In this document: positions 9,002-18,904 of the stretch, one piece after another
Numbering within the stretch: the first letter of the stretch is position 1
Layout: each line of letters begins with the position of its first letter
Assembly (NCBI GenBank): GCA_027082875.1
Contig: JALWTK010000202.1
Location: 1 to 33,855 of the forward strand
Direction: 5' to 3'
Length of the DNA: 33,855 nucleotides
Origin: Sulfurimonas sp.
GTDB lineage: Bacteria; Campylobacterota; Campylobacteria; Campylobacterales; Sulfurimonadaceae
Made by a program: the position numbers and the translations under genes
Notes under the pieces: generated by a model
What the model was told of the DNA's origin: nothing
Databases searched by the model: none
The model's input: only the letters and a program-made list of their open reading frames with translations

Positions 9002-11626
9002 ATGTCAGAGAACAGATACAATCCACAAGAAACAGAAAACAAATACTATAAAATATGGGAAGAACGTAAGTACTTCGAGATAGATGGTAACAAAGCTATT
9101 CAAGAAGAGGGAAAAAACTTCTCGATCATGATGCCACCACCAAATGTTACAGGACGTCTGCACATCGGTCATGCACTTACATTTACACTTCAAGATATCA
9201 TCACTCGTTACAAACGTATGGATGGTTATAAAACTCTCTGGCAGCCAGGAACAGACCATGCAGGTATCGCTACACAAAATGTCGTAGAGAAACAACTCCT
9301 AGCAGAAGGCACAACAAAAGAGGAGCTTGGTCGCGAGAAGTTCTTAGAACGTGCTTGGGCTTGGAAAGCTGAGTCTGCTGGGATTATGACTGAGCAACTT
9401 CGTGTTCTTGGGGTAACTCCTGCATGGGAACGTGAGCGTTTTACTATGGATGCAGGTCTACAGAAGTCTGTAAAAGAGGCGTTTGTAAAACTCTATGATG
9501 ATGGACTTATCGTTCGTGGAAACTACATGGTAAATTGGTGTACACATGATGGAGCACTCTCTGACATAGAAGTAGAACACGAAGACCACGACGGTAAATT
9601 TTACTATATGACTTACCCTTTTGCTGATGGAAGTGGAAGTGTTGAAGTCGCAACAACAAGACCTGAGACATACTTCGGTGATACGGCTGTTATGGTGCAC
9701 CCTGATGATGAACGCTACAAAGCTATACTCGGAAAAGAGATAAAACTTCCACTTCTTGAGAGAACAGTTAAAATCATAGCTGATGAGCATGTTGATATGG
9801 ATTTTGGAACAGGTGTCGTAAAAGTAACACCTGCACATGATCAAAATGACTACGAGGTTGGTAAACGCCACGACCTAGAGTTTATCACAGTCTTTGATGA
9901 GAAGGGAATCCTTAACGACTATGCTGGAGAGTTCAAAGGTTTAGAGCGCATCGAAGCTCGTGATATCATCGTGAAACGCCTTGATGAAGAGGGATATATC
10001 GTTAAGATAGAAGACCATAAGCACCAAGTAGGACACTGTTACAGATGTAAAAACATCGTAGAGCCTTATATCTCAAGACAGTGGTTTGTGAAAAAAGAAG
10101 TAGCTGATAAGTCTATAGAGAAGACAAATGAGGGTGAAGCTCAGTTCTTCCCTCCTCACTGGATTAACTCTTATAACTCTTGGATGGGTGAACTTCGTGA
10201 CTGGTGTATCTCTCGTCAGTTATGGTGGGGACATCAAATCCCAGTATTTTACTGTGATGATTGTGGACATGAGTATGCTACTGAAGATGAGCATCCAGAA
10301 TCTTGCCCTAAGTGTTCTAGTAAAAACCTAACACAAGACCCTGATGTTCTTGATACATGGTTCTCTTCTGCTCTGTGGCCTTTCTCAACTCTTGGTTGGG
10401 CAAATGGCGAAGAGGGGAAAGGTGCACTTTGGAATGAGTCTGACATGAAAGACTTCTATCCAAATACTCTGCTTATAACAGGTTTTGATATCCTCTTCTT
10501 TTGGGTAGCTAGAATGATGATGATGGGTGAGAACTTTAACGGAAAACTTCCATTTAATCATATCTACCTTCATGCCCTTGTACGTGATGCAAACGGTGAT
10601 AAGATGAGTAAGTCAAAAGGAAATGTTGTAGATCCTCTCGATACAGTTGAGAAGTACTCTGCGGACATCCTGCGTTTTACTCTTGCTATCTCAGCGGCTC
10701 AAGGTCGTGACATCAGAATGAGTGATGAGAAGTTAGAGTTAAATCGTAACTTCACAAACAAACTTTACAATGCGACAAAATACCTACAGATGAATGTAGA
10801 TGTTTTCCCTGATATGAATGGTTTTTGTGTAGAGACTGATCTCGGTCGTTACATGATGAGCCGTCTAAACTTTGCAACCAAAGAGGTACGTGCAAACCTT
10901 GATGAGTATAAGTTTAACGATGCAGCTCTTGTACTTTATAAGTTTCTATGGAATGAGTTTTGTGGTTGGGGTATCGAACTTTCTAAGGCTGACAAAGCAT
11001 CTATAGTTGAACTTGGAGCAATTTTTAAAGAAGCTATGAAACTCCTCCACCCATTTATGCCATTTATCACAGAGCATCTTTACCATGAGCTTAGTGGTAC
11101 TACACTTGAAGAGGGTGAATCTATCATGCTTATGCGTTACCCAAGCAAGACGAAACAACGTAAAGAGGAAGAGACTTTTGAAGTTATCATGGATGCTATT
11201 GTTTCTATCAGACGTGCAAAAGTTCTTGTAGACTTAGCGAACCAGAAGATAGAAAAAGCCTTCGTAAAAATAGACGGACTAAGTGAAAAATCCAAAGAGA
11301 TGATGAAACCTTTCATCATAAAACTTGCAAAAGTAGAAGTGCTTGAGTTTACAGAGTCTAAGGTAGAAAATGCCGTAAGTGATATCTCAGATAAGTGTGA
11401 GACTTTCATCCCAACTGATAGTATAGACCTTACTCCTATCATCACAAAGCTTGAACGCCAAGATGAAAAACTTCAAAAAGAGATAGGTAAACTAAACGGT
11501 ATGCTTAATAATGAGCGTTTCGTAGCAAATGCTCCAGAAGATGTACTAGAGAAAAACCGTACACAGCTTGCAGATGCTACTGCTAAACGCGAGAAGGTTT
11601 TAGAGCAACTTAGTTCTTTAAAGTAA
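9002..11626 (+). CDS. valS: Valyl-tRNA synthetase
   Basis: Class I aminoacyl-tRNA synthetase that charges tRNA-Val, 874 aa, the normal bacterial length. Catalytic HIGH in PPPNVTGRLHIGHAL near residue 50; the editing (CP1) domain contains VATTRPETYFGDTAVMVHP and the conserved DQNDYEVGKRH; KMSKS begins at residue 534 (GDKMSKSKGNVVDPLD). A zinc-ribbon-like insert is visible (CDDCGHEYATEDEHPESCPKCSSKN). The C-terminal coiled-coil arm is present (KLERQDEKLQKEIGKLNGML ... LEKNRTQLADATAKREKVLEQL), a valS trait. The ATG start has AGGCGA upstream. Cytoplasmic and essential; no unusual neighbours that would suggest transfer. Confidence 0.98.
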   Translation: MSENRYNPQETENKYYKIWEERKYFEIDGNKAIQEEGKNFSIMMPPPNVTGRLHIGHALTFTLQDIITRYKRMDGYKTLWQPGTDHAGIATQNVVEKQLLAEGTTKEELGREKFLERAWAWKAESAGIMTEQLRVLGVTPAWERERFTMDAGLQKSVKEAFVKLYDDGLIVRGNYMVNWCTHDGALSDIEVEHEDHDGKFYYMTYPFADGSGSVEVATTRPETYFGDTAVMVHPDDERYKAILGKEIKLPLLERTVKIIADEHVDMDFGTGVVKVTPAHDQNDYEVGKRHDLEFITVFDEKGILNDYAGEFKGLERIEARDIIVKRLDEEGYIVKIEDHKHQVGHCYRCKNIVEPYISRQWFVKKEVADKSIEKTNEGEAQFFPPHWINSYNSWMGELRDWCISRQLWWGHQIPVFYCDDCGHEYATEDEHPESCPKCSSKNLTQDPDVLDTWFSSALWPFSTLGWANGEEGKGALWNESDMKDFYPNTLLITGFDILFFWVARMMMMGENFNGKLPFNHIYLHALVRDANGDKMSKSKGNVVDPLDTVEKYSADILRFTLAISAAQGRDIRMSDEKLELNRNFTNKLYNATKYLQMNVDVFPDMNGFCVETDLGRYMMSRLNFATKEVRANLDEYKFNDAALVLYKFLWNEFCGWGIELSKADKASIVELGAIFKEAMKLLHPFMPFITEHLYHELSGTTLEEGESIMLMRYPSKTKQRKEEETFEVIMDAIVSIRRAKVLVDLANQKIEKAFVKIDGLSEKSKEMMKPFIIKLAKVEVLEFTESKVENAVSDISDKCETFIPTDSIDLTPIITKLERQDEKLQKEIGKLNGMLNNERFVANAPEDVLEKNRTQLADATAKREKVLEQLSSLK

Positions 11627-11639
11627 ACCCTCCCTCTTT

Positions 11640-11660
11640 CACCTCATTAGAGGTGCCTTT
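11640..11660 (+). terminator. Hairpin terminator after valS
   Basis: CACCTC-ATTA-GAGGTG: six perfect pairs with a four-base loop, followed by only a short pyrimidine stretch (CCTTT), 14 bases after the valS stop. A probable but weak intrinsic terminator. Confidence 0.5.
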
Positions 11661-11684
11661 AATACTATTCTAACATTAATATGC

Positions 11685-11690
11685 TATACT
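11685..11690 (+). promoter_or_regulatory. Extended -10 promoter of the receiver/kinase operon
   Basis: TGCTATACT (extended TGn plus TATACT), 23 bases before the ATG of the receiver gene; AAGGAT serves as ribosome-binding site. Confidence 0.45.
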
Positions 11691-11713
11691 TTTTCACAAA
11701 ATAAGGATTTTTA

Positions 11714-12124
11714 ATGTTAAATGTTATGATAGTTGACGACTCTAAAATTATTACAAGAACACTTAGTAAAAACTTTGAAACTATGGGTTTTAATGTGGTT
11801 GGCATTGCGATGAATGGGCAAGATGCCATTGAAATGTTTAAGAAACTCAAACCTGATTTAGTAACTATGGATATTACTATGCCTGTTATGAATGGGATAG
11901 AAGCTCTTCAGCATATTCGTGAGTTTGATGAAAAAGCAAGGATTGTCATGGTTACTTCTCATGGAGAAGAGAAGCTTGTTATGGATGCCATTAGCTTTGG
12001 AGCAAAAGGCTATATACTCAAACCAATTACACCTCTCAAAATAAAACAAGCTATTCAAAAGACATTCCCGAAAATAGCTAATGAGATTGAAGAAAACTAC
12101 TTAAGCACTACACTAACATACTAG
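11714..12124 (+). CDS. CheY-like single-domain response regulator
   Basis: Receiver-only response regulator, 136 aa. The acidic pocket (D8, D9), phospho-acceptor D53 (LVTMDITMPVMNG), switch Thr81 (IVMVTSHG) and Lys103 (GYILKPI) are all present. There is a short C-terminal tail (residues ~118-136) but no output domain, so it acts by protein contact like CheY. It is followed with no gap (TAG then ATG) by a kinase that carries both HPt/CheA-like and CheX-like domains. That makes it the obvious phosphorylation and dephosphorylation target of that protein. It could act on the flagellar motor or on another target; sequence does not decide. Confidence 0.94.
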   Translation: MLNVMIVDDSKIITRTLSKNFETMGFNVVGIAMNGQDAIEMFKKLKPDLVTMDITMPVMNGIEALQHIREFDEKARIVMVTSHGEEKLVMDAISFGAKGYILKPITPLKIKQAIQKTFPKIANEIEENYLSTTLTY

Positions 12125-14608
12125 ATGCATAAACTACTCAAACTTTTCCATACTACTTACCATCCAAAGTTGATAGATGCCATGATAAAGGCAAACTTTT
12201 CAGGTGCTATTCTTGTCAATATTTTTATTCCTATTATTATTTTTTATCTTTTTCACGAGAGTATTCCTCTTGGACAACTTGAGATTTGGTCAACTGCTCA
12301 GTTTCTAATATTTACACTCCGACTTGCCCTACAGAAAAAAATCAAGGACAATATCAATATCCAGTTTGTTCTTCTAAGCTTTACATCCTTTTTATATGCC
12401 ATTCTTTCATGGGAAGCACTTCTTTATGCAGATGATACACACCTCCTTTTAGTGGCTATGATTATTGCTTCTATTGTTGCGGGATCTATTGCAACTATTG
12501 TGAGTGTTTATCATATATTTTTTGCCTTTGTACTTATTCAAATGCTTGGTCTTATCTCAGCATTTCTGGCAAAAGGTGAAGATATATTTTTTCTTTCTGC
12601 TCTCTTAGCAAGCTCATTTTTGCACTTAGTTCTCAAAAATGGGTATAAGCAGTATCTAAATATGAAAGAGACATTAGCACTCAACAAGCAGGTCAAAAAT
12701 CTTTTAGACAATACCGGTGATGGCTTTTTATCTTTTGACAAACATCTAAAATGCCAAGATGGTTTTTCAAGTGAGTGTACACGTATTTTTGAGACTAAAG
12801 AGATAAAAGACAGAGATATAACAGAACTACTTTTCAAGGATGATTCCTATGAAAAAGAGATCTTTGTAGAAGCCATAGAGCGCTCCCTCAAAGCTGATAA
12901 TAGTTTTCAGATAGATATGTTTCTATCTCTTATACCTCAAGATATAAAGATACGAAACTTAGTCATCTCTTTAGAGTGTAAACGCCATAGTGATGCTTAC
13001 TTTATACTTATACTTCGAGATGTTACAGATAAAAAACGACTTGAATTTAAACTAGAGCATCAACATAAAGTACAGAGACTTCTTGTCAATGTAGCTTCTA
13101 ATAAAAATGATTTTATTGATTTAAAAAATGACTTTGAACAGCTCCTCAAAATACTCTACACTCCGAGCGACTCTTCTGCATCTAGTATCAGTAAAATTAA
13201 AAAAGAGCTTCATACTTTTAAAGGAAATTTTTCTCAAAAAGGGATGATATATATCTCTAAGTATATTCATGAGCTAGAACTTAAGGTCCAACATCTCTCT
13301 TCTGAGGAAGAGATTATTTCAACCTATCAAACATCTGATCTAAGAGAAATATTTGACAAAGATATTGCAGTGATAGATAGTGCACTTGGAGAGGAGTTTC
13401 TCAACTCCACAGAGTCTATCAGTGTTAACATTGAAGAGATTAGTGCTATTGAGTTTGAGCTAAAATCCTTTGTATATAAGTTTAATTTAGAACAGCAGAT
13501 AGCACTCAACACAATACTCAGTGATATTCATAAACTCAAAAATATTCCACTAAGAGAGATGCTCACTCCCTACATCACTTATGTTGAGCGGCTCTCTAAA
13601 AAGCTTGATAAAGAAGTTTTACCACTTGTTATCATAGGAGACGAGTCACTAAAAGTTTCACCACGACTCAAAAACTTCATGAAGCAACTTGTGCATGTTT
13701 TCAATAACTCTATTGACCATGGTATAGAAACTATAGAGGAGAGAGAAGAGAGTAAAAAAGATCCTTTTGCAAAAATAGTTTGTAAGTATCGCTTAAACTC
13801 TGAAATCTTAGTCTTAGAAATTAGCGATGATGGAAAAGGTATCAACACAAAAAATCTTGCATCTCAAGCTCAAGAGAGTGCTATGAAAAGCACTCAAGAG
13901 TTAAATACTATGAGTGAAGAAGAGTTATGTTCTCTTGTATTTCAAGAAAAACTTTCAACTAAAGGGAATGTTGACTTTATATCGGGGATCGGAATAGGCT
14001 TAGCCTCACTCTATAGTGAACTTAAAGAACTTCATGGAAATGTCTCTATTCAAAATCATCCAGGAGAGGGTGTAACATTTACTTTTTTTATTCCTCTACA
14101 TACAAGTAAAAATCAAAATCTCTTTTATGAAGGAGCCTCTTCTCAAAAATCTCAAACAATTTTGGCAACAATAATTACCCAATCAGAGCTCTTTATCAAA
14201 AAATCATTAGGCATAATAGTGAGTACAAATAGAACATTAGAAATCTCTGATACAAACCTTCATGTCGCACAGATTCAATTTTCTAAAGATTTTACTGGTA
14301 AAGTCATCCTTATATACTCTGGTAATATCCTCCAAGCATTTAGTGAATATATGCTTCCCGACGGTTTTGAGGAGGAAGAGAGAGAAGAAATTTATCAAGA
14401 TGTAGCAAAAGAGACTATAAACACCATTGTAGGTCTCTCGCTTCAGTACTTTGATAAGTCTATAGATGAAGTAGAGATTTCCCCTCCTCTTGAAAATTCA
14501 CCAGAGGAACTTTTACATATTATACAAACAAAAGAATTAAGATCTATCGCCACTATCGAAACATCACAGGGTACTTTAGGAATCATAGTTTTAAATGAAG
14601 ATGCTTAA
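12125..14608 (+). CDS. Membrane CheA-like kinase fused to a CheX-like phosphatase domain
   Basis: Protein of 827 aa with an unusual architecture. Residues ~25-185 hold about six transmembrane helices. Residues ~190-310 look like a PAS domain (LLDNTGDGFLSFDKHLK ... LRDVTDKKRLE). An HPt module follows with His363 in KELHTFKGNF. Then a CheA-type catalytic domain: N box HVFNNSIDHGIE (N528), G1 ISDDGKGI, G2 FISGIGIGLASL, GEGVTFTFFIPL. No CheW-like P5 domain is seen. The last ~150 residues resemble CheX/CheC phosphatases, with the ExxN motif in DVAKETINTIVG (E763, N766) and EISPP. The start follows the receiver stop directly. Kinase and phosphatase on one membrane protein suggests bidirectional control of the neighbour. 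Domain calls are by motif reading. Confidence 0.88.
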   Translation: MHKLLKLFHTTYHPKLIDAMIKANFSGAILVNIFIPIIIFYLFHESIPLGQLEIWSTAQFLIFTLRLALQKKIKDNINIQFVLLSFTSFLYAILSWEALLYADDTHLLLVAMIIASIVAGSIATIVSVYHIFFAFVLIQMLGLISAFLAKGEDIFFLSALLASSFLHLVLKNGYKQYLNMKETLALNKQVKNLLDNTGDGFLSFDKHLKCQDGFSSECTRIFETKEIKDRDITELLFKDDSYEKEIFVEAIERSLKADNSFQIDMFLSLIPQDIKIRNLVISLECKRHSDAYFILILRDVTDKKRLEFKLEHQHKVQRLLVNVASNKNDFIDLKNDFEQLLKILYTPSDSSASSISKIKKELHTFKGNFSQKGMIYISKYIHELELKVQHLSSEEEIISTYQTSDLREIFDKDIAVIDSALGEEFLNSTESISVNIEEISAIEFELKSFVYKFNLEQQIALNTILSDIHKLKNIPLREMLTPYITYVERLSKKLDKEVLPLVIIGDESLKVSPRLKNFMKQLVHVFNNSIDHGIETIEEREESKKDPFAKIVCKYRLNSEILVLEISDDGKGINTKNLASQAQESAMKSTQELNTMSEEELCSLVFQEKLSTKGNVDFISGIGIGLASLYSELKELHGNVSIQNHPGEGVTFTFFIPLHTSKNQNLFYEGASSQKSQTILATIITQSELFIKKSLGIIVSTNRTLEISDTNLHVAQIQFSKDFTGKVILIYSGNILQAFSEYMLPDGFEEEEREEIYQDVAKETINTIVGLSLQYFDKSIDEVEISPPLENSPEELLHIIQTKELRSIATIETSQGTLGIIVLNEDA

Positions 14609-14622
14609 AAGTAAAAAATAGA

Positions 14623-14628
14623 TATAAT
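14623..14628 (+). promoter_or_regulatory. -10 box of the SulP operon
   Basis: GATATAATTC, 36 bases before the TTG start of the SulP gene and 15 bases after the kinase stop; GAAGG lies just before the start. Confidence 0.5.
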
Positions 14629-14663
14629 TCGCAAATTTAAAAATCTACTCTTGAAGGCATAAT

Positions 14664-16202
14664 TTGTTTGATTTAAAAAAATATACAGCGGCAAATATCA
14701 AAAACGATATTTTATCTGGTTTAGTTGTTGCTGTTGCACTTGTTCCAGAGGCTATTGCATTTAGTTTCATTGCGGGAGTAAGTCCTATTGTTGGGCTTTA
14801 TACTGCATTTATACTTGGTCTTATCACTGCTCTTATGGGTGGAAAACCTGGGATGGTTTCTGGTGCTACTGGTTCTGTTGCTATTGTCCTTGTTGGGCTT
14901 TCACTTCAAGCAAATGCACTTTTGAGTGCACAAGGGCTCAGTGGTGATGCACTTGCTATGGGTATACTCCACTATATTTTACTCGCAACTATTATTGCTG
15001 GAGCTATTCAGATAAGTATTGGGGCGTTTAAGCTCGGAAAATTTATCCGTCTTGTACCTACTCCTGCTATTCATGGTTTTGTGAATGGGCTTGCTATTGT
15101 TATCGGTACGGCTCAGTTTAAGTTCTTTGAGGGACAAGGGTATATGATGTATGTTATAGTGGCTATAACTATGGCTATCATGTATATTTTACCTAAATTT
15201 ACGAAGGCTATTCCTGCTGGTCTTGTAGCTATTGTCGCTATCACTCTTGGCGTTTACTTCATGGGTGTTGATACACTTTTACTCAGCGGTCTTGATGATA
15301 TGAGCAAGTATGCTGGGCAGTTTCCATCATTTGTAGTGACTGACTATCTTTTCAGTCTTGATGCTATCATAATGGTACTCCCTTATGCTGTCATAGTTGC
15401 TCTCGTTGGTATTATAGAATCTCTTCTTACTCTAAGTGTTTTAGATGAACTGAGCAACACTCGTGGTTCAGCAAATAAAGAGTGTATAGCTCAAGGAACA
15501 GGTAATATCTGTTGTGGTTTCTTTGGTGGTATGGCTGGTTGTGCAATGATTGGACAGAGTATCATCAACTATACTTCTGGTGGAATAGGAAGACTCTCCT
15601 CATTTGTAGCTGCTGTTGGTCTCATACTACTAGTAGTCACAATGAGTGGGGTTTTAAATGCTATTCCTGTCGCTGTTCTTGTAGGTATCATGTTTATGGT
15701 AAGTATCGGGACATTTGAGTGGTCTAGCTTCTCGCGTTTAAACAAGATGCCTCGTACCGATGCTGTTGTTATGGTAGCTGTAACAGTCATCACTGTTGTT
15801 TCAGACTTAGCTATTGCCGTTATCTCTGGAGTTATCATCTCTGCATTAGCGTTTGCCTGGAAACATGCTCGTATTTTTGCGAACACACATATGGAGGAAG
15901 ATGGCACAAAAGTTTATGAGCTTGATGGACCACTCTTTTTTGGAAGTGCTTCTACCTTTGCGGATAACTTTGATGTAGAACTTGACCCTCCTAAAGTTGT
16001 TATTGATTTTAAAAATGCTAGAGTTATGGACTCAAGTGGTGTTGAGGCTGTTGATGCTATTACTAAAAAATATGAAGAAGCTGGTAAAAATCTTCTTCTG
16101 CGTCACCTCTCACCAGACTGTAAAGCTATTTTAAAACTTGCAGGACCACACTGCTCTTATGAAGAGGATGATCCAACTTACAAAGTGGCTTTTAACTACT
16201 AA
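14664..16202 (+). CDS. SulP family anion transporter with STAS domain
   Basis: Inner-membrane anion transporter of the SulP/SLC26 family, 512 aa. The N-terminal signature (LSGLVVAVALVPEAIAFSFIAGVSPIVGLY) and MVSGATGSVAIVLVGL mark the transport core; many hydrophobic helices run to about residue 405. A C-terminal STAS domain contains VIDFKNARVMDSSGVEAVDAI with the conserved DSSG. The TTG start has GAAGG seven bases upstream. Family members carry sulfate, bicarbonate or other anions, and substrate is not readable from sequence. A NIT-domain c-di-GMP protein follows after 14 bases and is probably co-transcribed, which could couple anion sensing to this transporter. Confidence 0.95.
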   Translation: MFDLKKYTAANIKNDILSGLVVAVALVPEAIAFSFIAGVSPIVGLYTAFILGLITALMGGKPGMVSGATGSVAIVLVGLSLQANALLSAQGLSGDALAMGILHYILLATIIAGAIQISIGAFKLGKFIRLVPTPAIHGFVNGLAIVIGTAQFKFFEGQGYMMYVIVAITMAIMYILPKFTKAIPAGLVAIVAITLGVYFMGVDTLLLSGLDDMSKYAGQFPSFVVTDYLFSLDAIIMVLPYAVIVALVGIIESLLTLSVLDELSNTRGSANKECIAQGTGNICCGFFGGMAGCAMIGQSIINYTSGGIGRLSSFVAAVGLILLVVTMSGVLNAIPVAVLVGIMFMVSIGTFEWSSFSRLNKMPRTDAVVMVAVTVITVVSDLAIAVISGVIISALAFAWKHARIFANTHMEEDGTKVYELDGPLFFGSASTFADNFDVELDPPKVVIDFKNARVMDSSGVEAVDAITKKYEEAGKNLLLRHLSPDCKAILKLAGPHCSYEEDDPTYKVAFNY

Positions 16203-16216
16203 GACGAAGGAAGCAA

Positions 16217-18904
16217 ATGAACTACAAGTCCCTGCAAGCAAAAATAATAATCATTTTTTCTATTCCTATGCTTGCACTGATCTACTTTTCATACTCCTTC
16301 GCCGTTTCAAAGTACCAACAACTTGAGCTAAGTAAAGCACATGTTCTCTCTGCAAATGCAACAAACACCCTCACAGACCTCATTCATAACCTACAATCAG
16401 AACGCGGTCTAAGTGCTGGATACTTAGTCTCACAAAACCTTATACTCAAAAAGAAACTTCAAACTCAATACATCAGGAGTGATCTCTCTTATGAAAACTA
16501 TCTAAAATACTGCCAAAAGAGTCAAACTCAGCAGGAACTACTCCAAAAGTTTTTACCATTCAATCCTCAAAAAAAGCAAAAGCATATTAGTGCACATTTT
16601 AAAAAAATACAAGAGATTAGAGAAAAAGTCTTAAATCAGAAATTAAATTTACACACGGAGCTAGAGTATTACTCTCTTATCAACAAAGAGCTTATGCAGA
16701 ATATTGACCTCTATGTCAGCCTTCTCAATGGTAATCAATATATAAATAACTCCTTCTCTCAGCTACAAAACCTCCAAGAGATAGCAGGTCTGCAAAGAGC
16801 ATATATTTTTAGCAATATTCTTAAACAGAACTTCTCCAAAAGTACCCTACTAAATGTTCAAGAGCTAGAAACAAAACTTAACCTTACAAAAGAGAACTTT
16901 CAGCTTCTAGCACCAAGTAAAGCAAAAGTAATTTACAACTCCATACTCCAGCAAGAGACAAGAGATAAACTAGAAGATATGAAAAGCAAATTTTTTCAAT
17001 CAGAACTTCAAAAAGAGAAAGCACAGATATGGTTTACACTAAGTTCTTTGTATATAGACCAGTTACATCACATCTCTCAGCTCATCCTAAAAAACTCTAT
17101 TATTACTGCTACAAATAGTGAAGAAGATGCAAAAAAGATACTCTATCTCAGTGCTGCATCATGGATTTTTTCTATTCTAGCTTACCTTTTTTTTCTATAT
17201 ATCATAAATAAACTACTCAACAAGGAGAAAAAACTCCTTGAGAAACTTCGTATATCTTCTTATATTTTTGACTCACACGAAGCGATGGTTCTTACCTCGC
17301 CCAAGGGTCTTATTATCCAAGTGAATGGTGCTTTTACTAGTATCACTGGTTACTCAGAAGAAGAGGCTATTGGAAAGAGTGTAAACCTTTTAAAGTCATT
17401 TAAACACTCCGAAGATTTTTATAAAAATATGTGGAAAAGACTAAAAGAAGAGGGAAAATGGAGTGATGAGATCTACAATAAACGCAAAAATGGAGAGATC
17501 TATTTAGAGAGACTCTCTATTACTGCCATTAAAGATGATCAAGGTACTCTTATAAACTATATTGCCCATTTTTTAGATATCAGTGATCTTAAAAAAGCTC
17601 AAGAGAGAGCAGAGCATCAAGCTGACCATGATTTTTTAACTGGTCTTTTTAATAGAAAAGCACTTATGAAAAGACTCCACGAAGAGTCTGCAAAAGCACA
17701 ACGCCATAAGTTTACCCATGCCTTTCTTTTTATGGATCTTGACCACTTTAAAGCAGTCAATGATACTTACGGACATGCAATGGGTGACAAACTCTTACTA
17801 GAAGTCACAAACAGAGTCCAGTCTTTACTTCGAGAAGAGGATATTTTTTCTCGTATTAGTGGCGATGAGTTTACTATTATCATGCTCAATCTTGATAATA
17901 AACGACCAACTGCAGCACTACAGGTAAAAGAGAAATGTAACACAATCATCGAAAATCTTTCTAAAGAGTTTTTTATAGATGAAAATAGTATCAATATTAG
18001 TGCGAGTATAGGGATCAAGATATTTCCAAACAAAGAAGAGTCTATAGAAGATGTTATATCTCATGCAGATACAGCTATGTATCAAGCCAAAGCGAATGGT
18101 AAAAATAGATATACCTTTTTTGATAAAAATATTGAAGTAAAACTCAAAGAACTTGCTCGTTTAGAAGAGGAGTTACTCAAAGCGATACAAAATAAAGAGT
18201 TCACATTTTATTTACAGCCAAAAATAGATATTCAAACAAATACAATTTGTGGTGCAGAAGCACTTGTGAGATGGCAACACCCCTCACGTGGTCTACTCTT
18301 CCCTAATGACTTTTTAGAAGTAGCTTCAAAAATGGGACTTATCCCATCTTTGACAAAGCTAGCACTCCAAAGTGTCTGCCAATTTTTACATAACTATAAG
18401 GATTGGCAGGGTATTGTCTCAATAAATATCAATGCAACTGAGCTCCTAAACCCTGAGTTTGAAGCATCTGTCTTAGGTATTATTAACTCCTACAGTATCA
18501 ACCCAGAACACATAGAGCTTGAAATACTTGAAGATGATCTTATTGAAGATATTGATAAAGCTATAGAGAAGATTAGCTCACTTCGCCAACACGGTATCAA
18601 ACTCTCTATTGATGACTTTGGAACGGGATATTCATCTATTACCTATCTCAAACGATTGCCAGTAAACCACCTCAAAATTGATCGTAGTTTTACTCAAAAT
18701 CTTCATGATGCTTCAAATAAAAAACTTATGAAGATGATGATAAATATGGCTAAAGCCTTTAATCTCAAAACAGTTGTTGAAGGTGTTGAAGATGCTGAGC
18801 AACTTGAGTATATCAATAGATGTGGGGCAGATATCTACCAAGGATTTTACTGCTCCCCTGCAGTGGAGAAGGAGAAGTTTATAGAGATACTAAATAGGGC
18901 TTAG
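16217..18904 (+). CDS. NIT-PAS-GGDEF-EAL c-di-GMP signalling protein
   Basis: Membrane protein of 895 aa for c-di-GMP turnover. TM1 is near residues 10-29; the periplasmic region begins with LTDLIHNLQSERGLSAGYL, the NIT (nitrate/nitrite-sensing type) signature; TM2 is near 311-335. PAS lies around 350-465 (SYIFDSHEAMVLTSPKGLI). The GGDEF domain has DLDHFKAVNDTYGHAMGD and a variant SGDEF (548-552) preceded by an intact I-site REED. The EAL domain has GAEALVRWQHP (E681), SIDDFGTGYSS and GVEDAEQ, so phosphodiesterase activity is likely. AAGGA precedes the ATG. Its 3' end overlaps the convergent degenerate EAL gene by 26 bases. Ligand specificity of the NIT domain is inference. Confidence 0.94.
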   Translation: MNYKSLQAKIIIIFSIPMLALIYFSYSFAVSKYQQLELSKAHVLSANATNTLTDLIHNLQSERGLSAGYLVSQNLILKKKLQTQYIRSDLSYENYLKYCQKSQTQQELLQKFLPFNPQKKQKHISAHFKKIQEIREKVLNQKLNLHTELEYYSLINKELMQNIDLYVSLLNGNQYINNSFSQLQNLQEIAGLQRAYIFSNILKQNFSKSTLLNVQELETKLNLTKENFQLLAPSKAKVIYNSILQQETRDKLEDMKSKFFQSELQKEKAQIWFTLSSLYIDQLHHISQLILKNSIITATNSEEDAKKILYLSAASWIFSILAYLFFLYIINKLLNKEKKLLEKLRISSYIFDSHEAMVLTSPKGLIIQVNGAFTSITGYSEEEAIGKSVNLLKSFKHSEDFYKNMWKRLKEEGKWSDEIYNKRKNGEIYLERLSITAIKDDQGTLINYIAHFLDISDLKKAQERAEHQADHDFLTGLFNRKALMKRLHEESAKAQRHKFTHAFLFMDLDHFKAVNDTYGHAMGDKLLLEVTNRVQSLLREEDIFSRISGDEFTIIMLNLDNKRPTAALQVKEKCNTIIENLSKEFFIDENSINISASIGIKIFPNKEESIEDVISHADTAMYQAKANGKNRYTFFDKNIEVKLKELARLEEELLKAIQNKEFTFYLQPKIDIQTNTICGAEALVRWQHPSRGLLFPNDFLEVASKMGLIPSLTKLALQSVCQFLHNYKDWQGIVSININATELLNPEFEASVLGIINSYSINPEHIELEILEDDLIEDIDKAIEKISSLRQHGIKLSIDDFGTGYSSITYLKRLPVNHLKIDRSFTQNLHDASNKKLMKMMINMAKAFNLKTVVEGVEDAEQLEYINRCGADIYQGFYCSPAVEKEKFIEILNRA

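Noticed and set aside
9458-9871. 137-aa minus-strand ORF inside valS
   Set aside because: Antisense shadow of a fully recognisable valS; Cys/His/Tyr-rich composition and no domain or ribosome-binding site.
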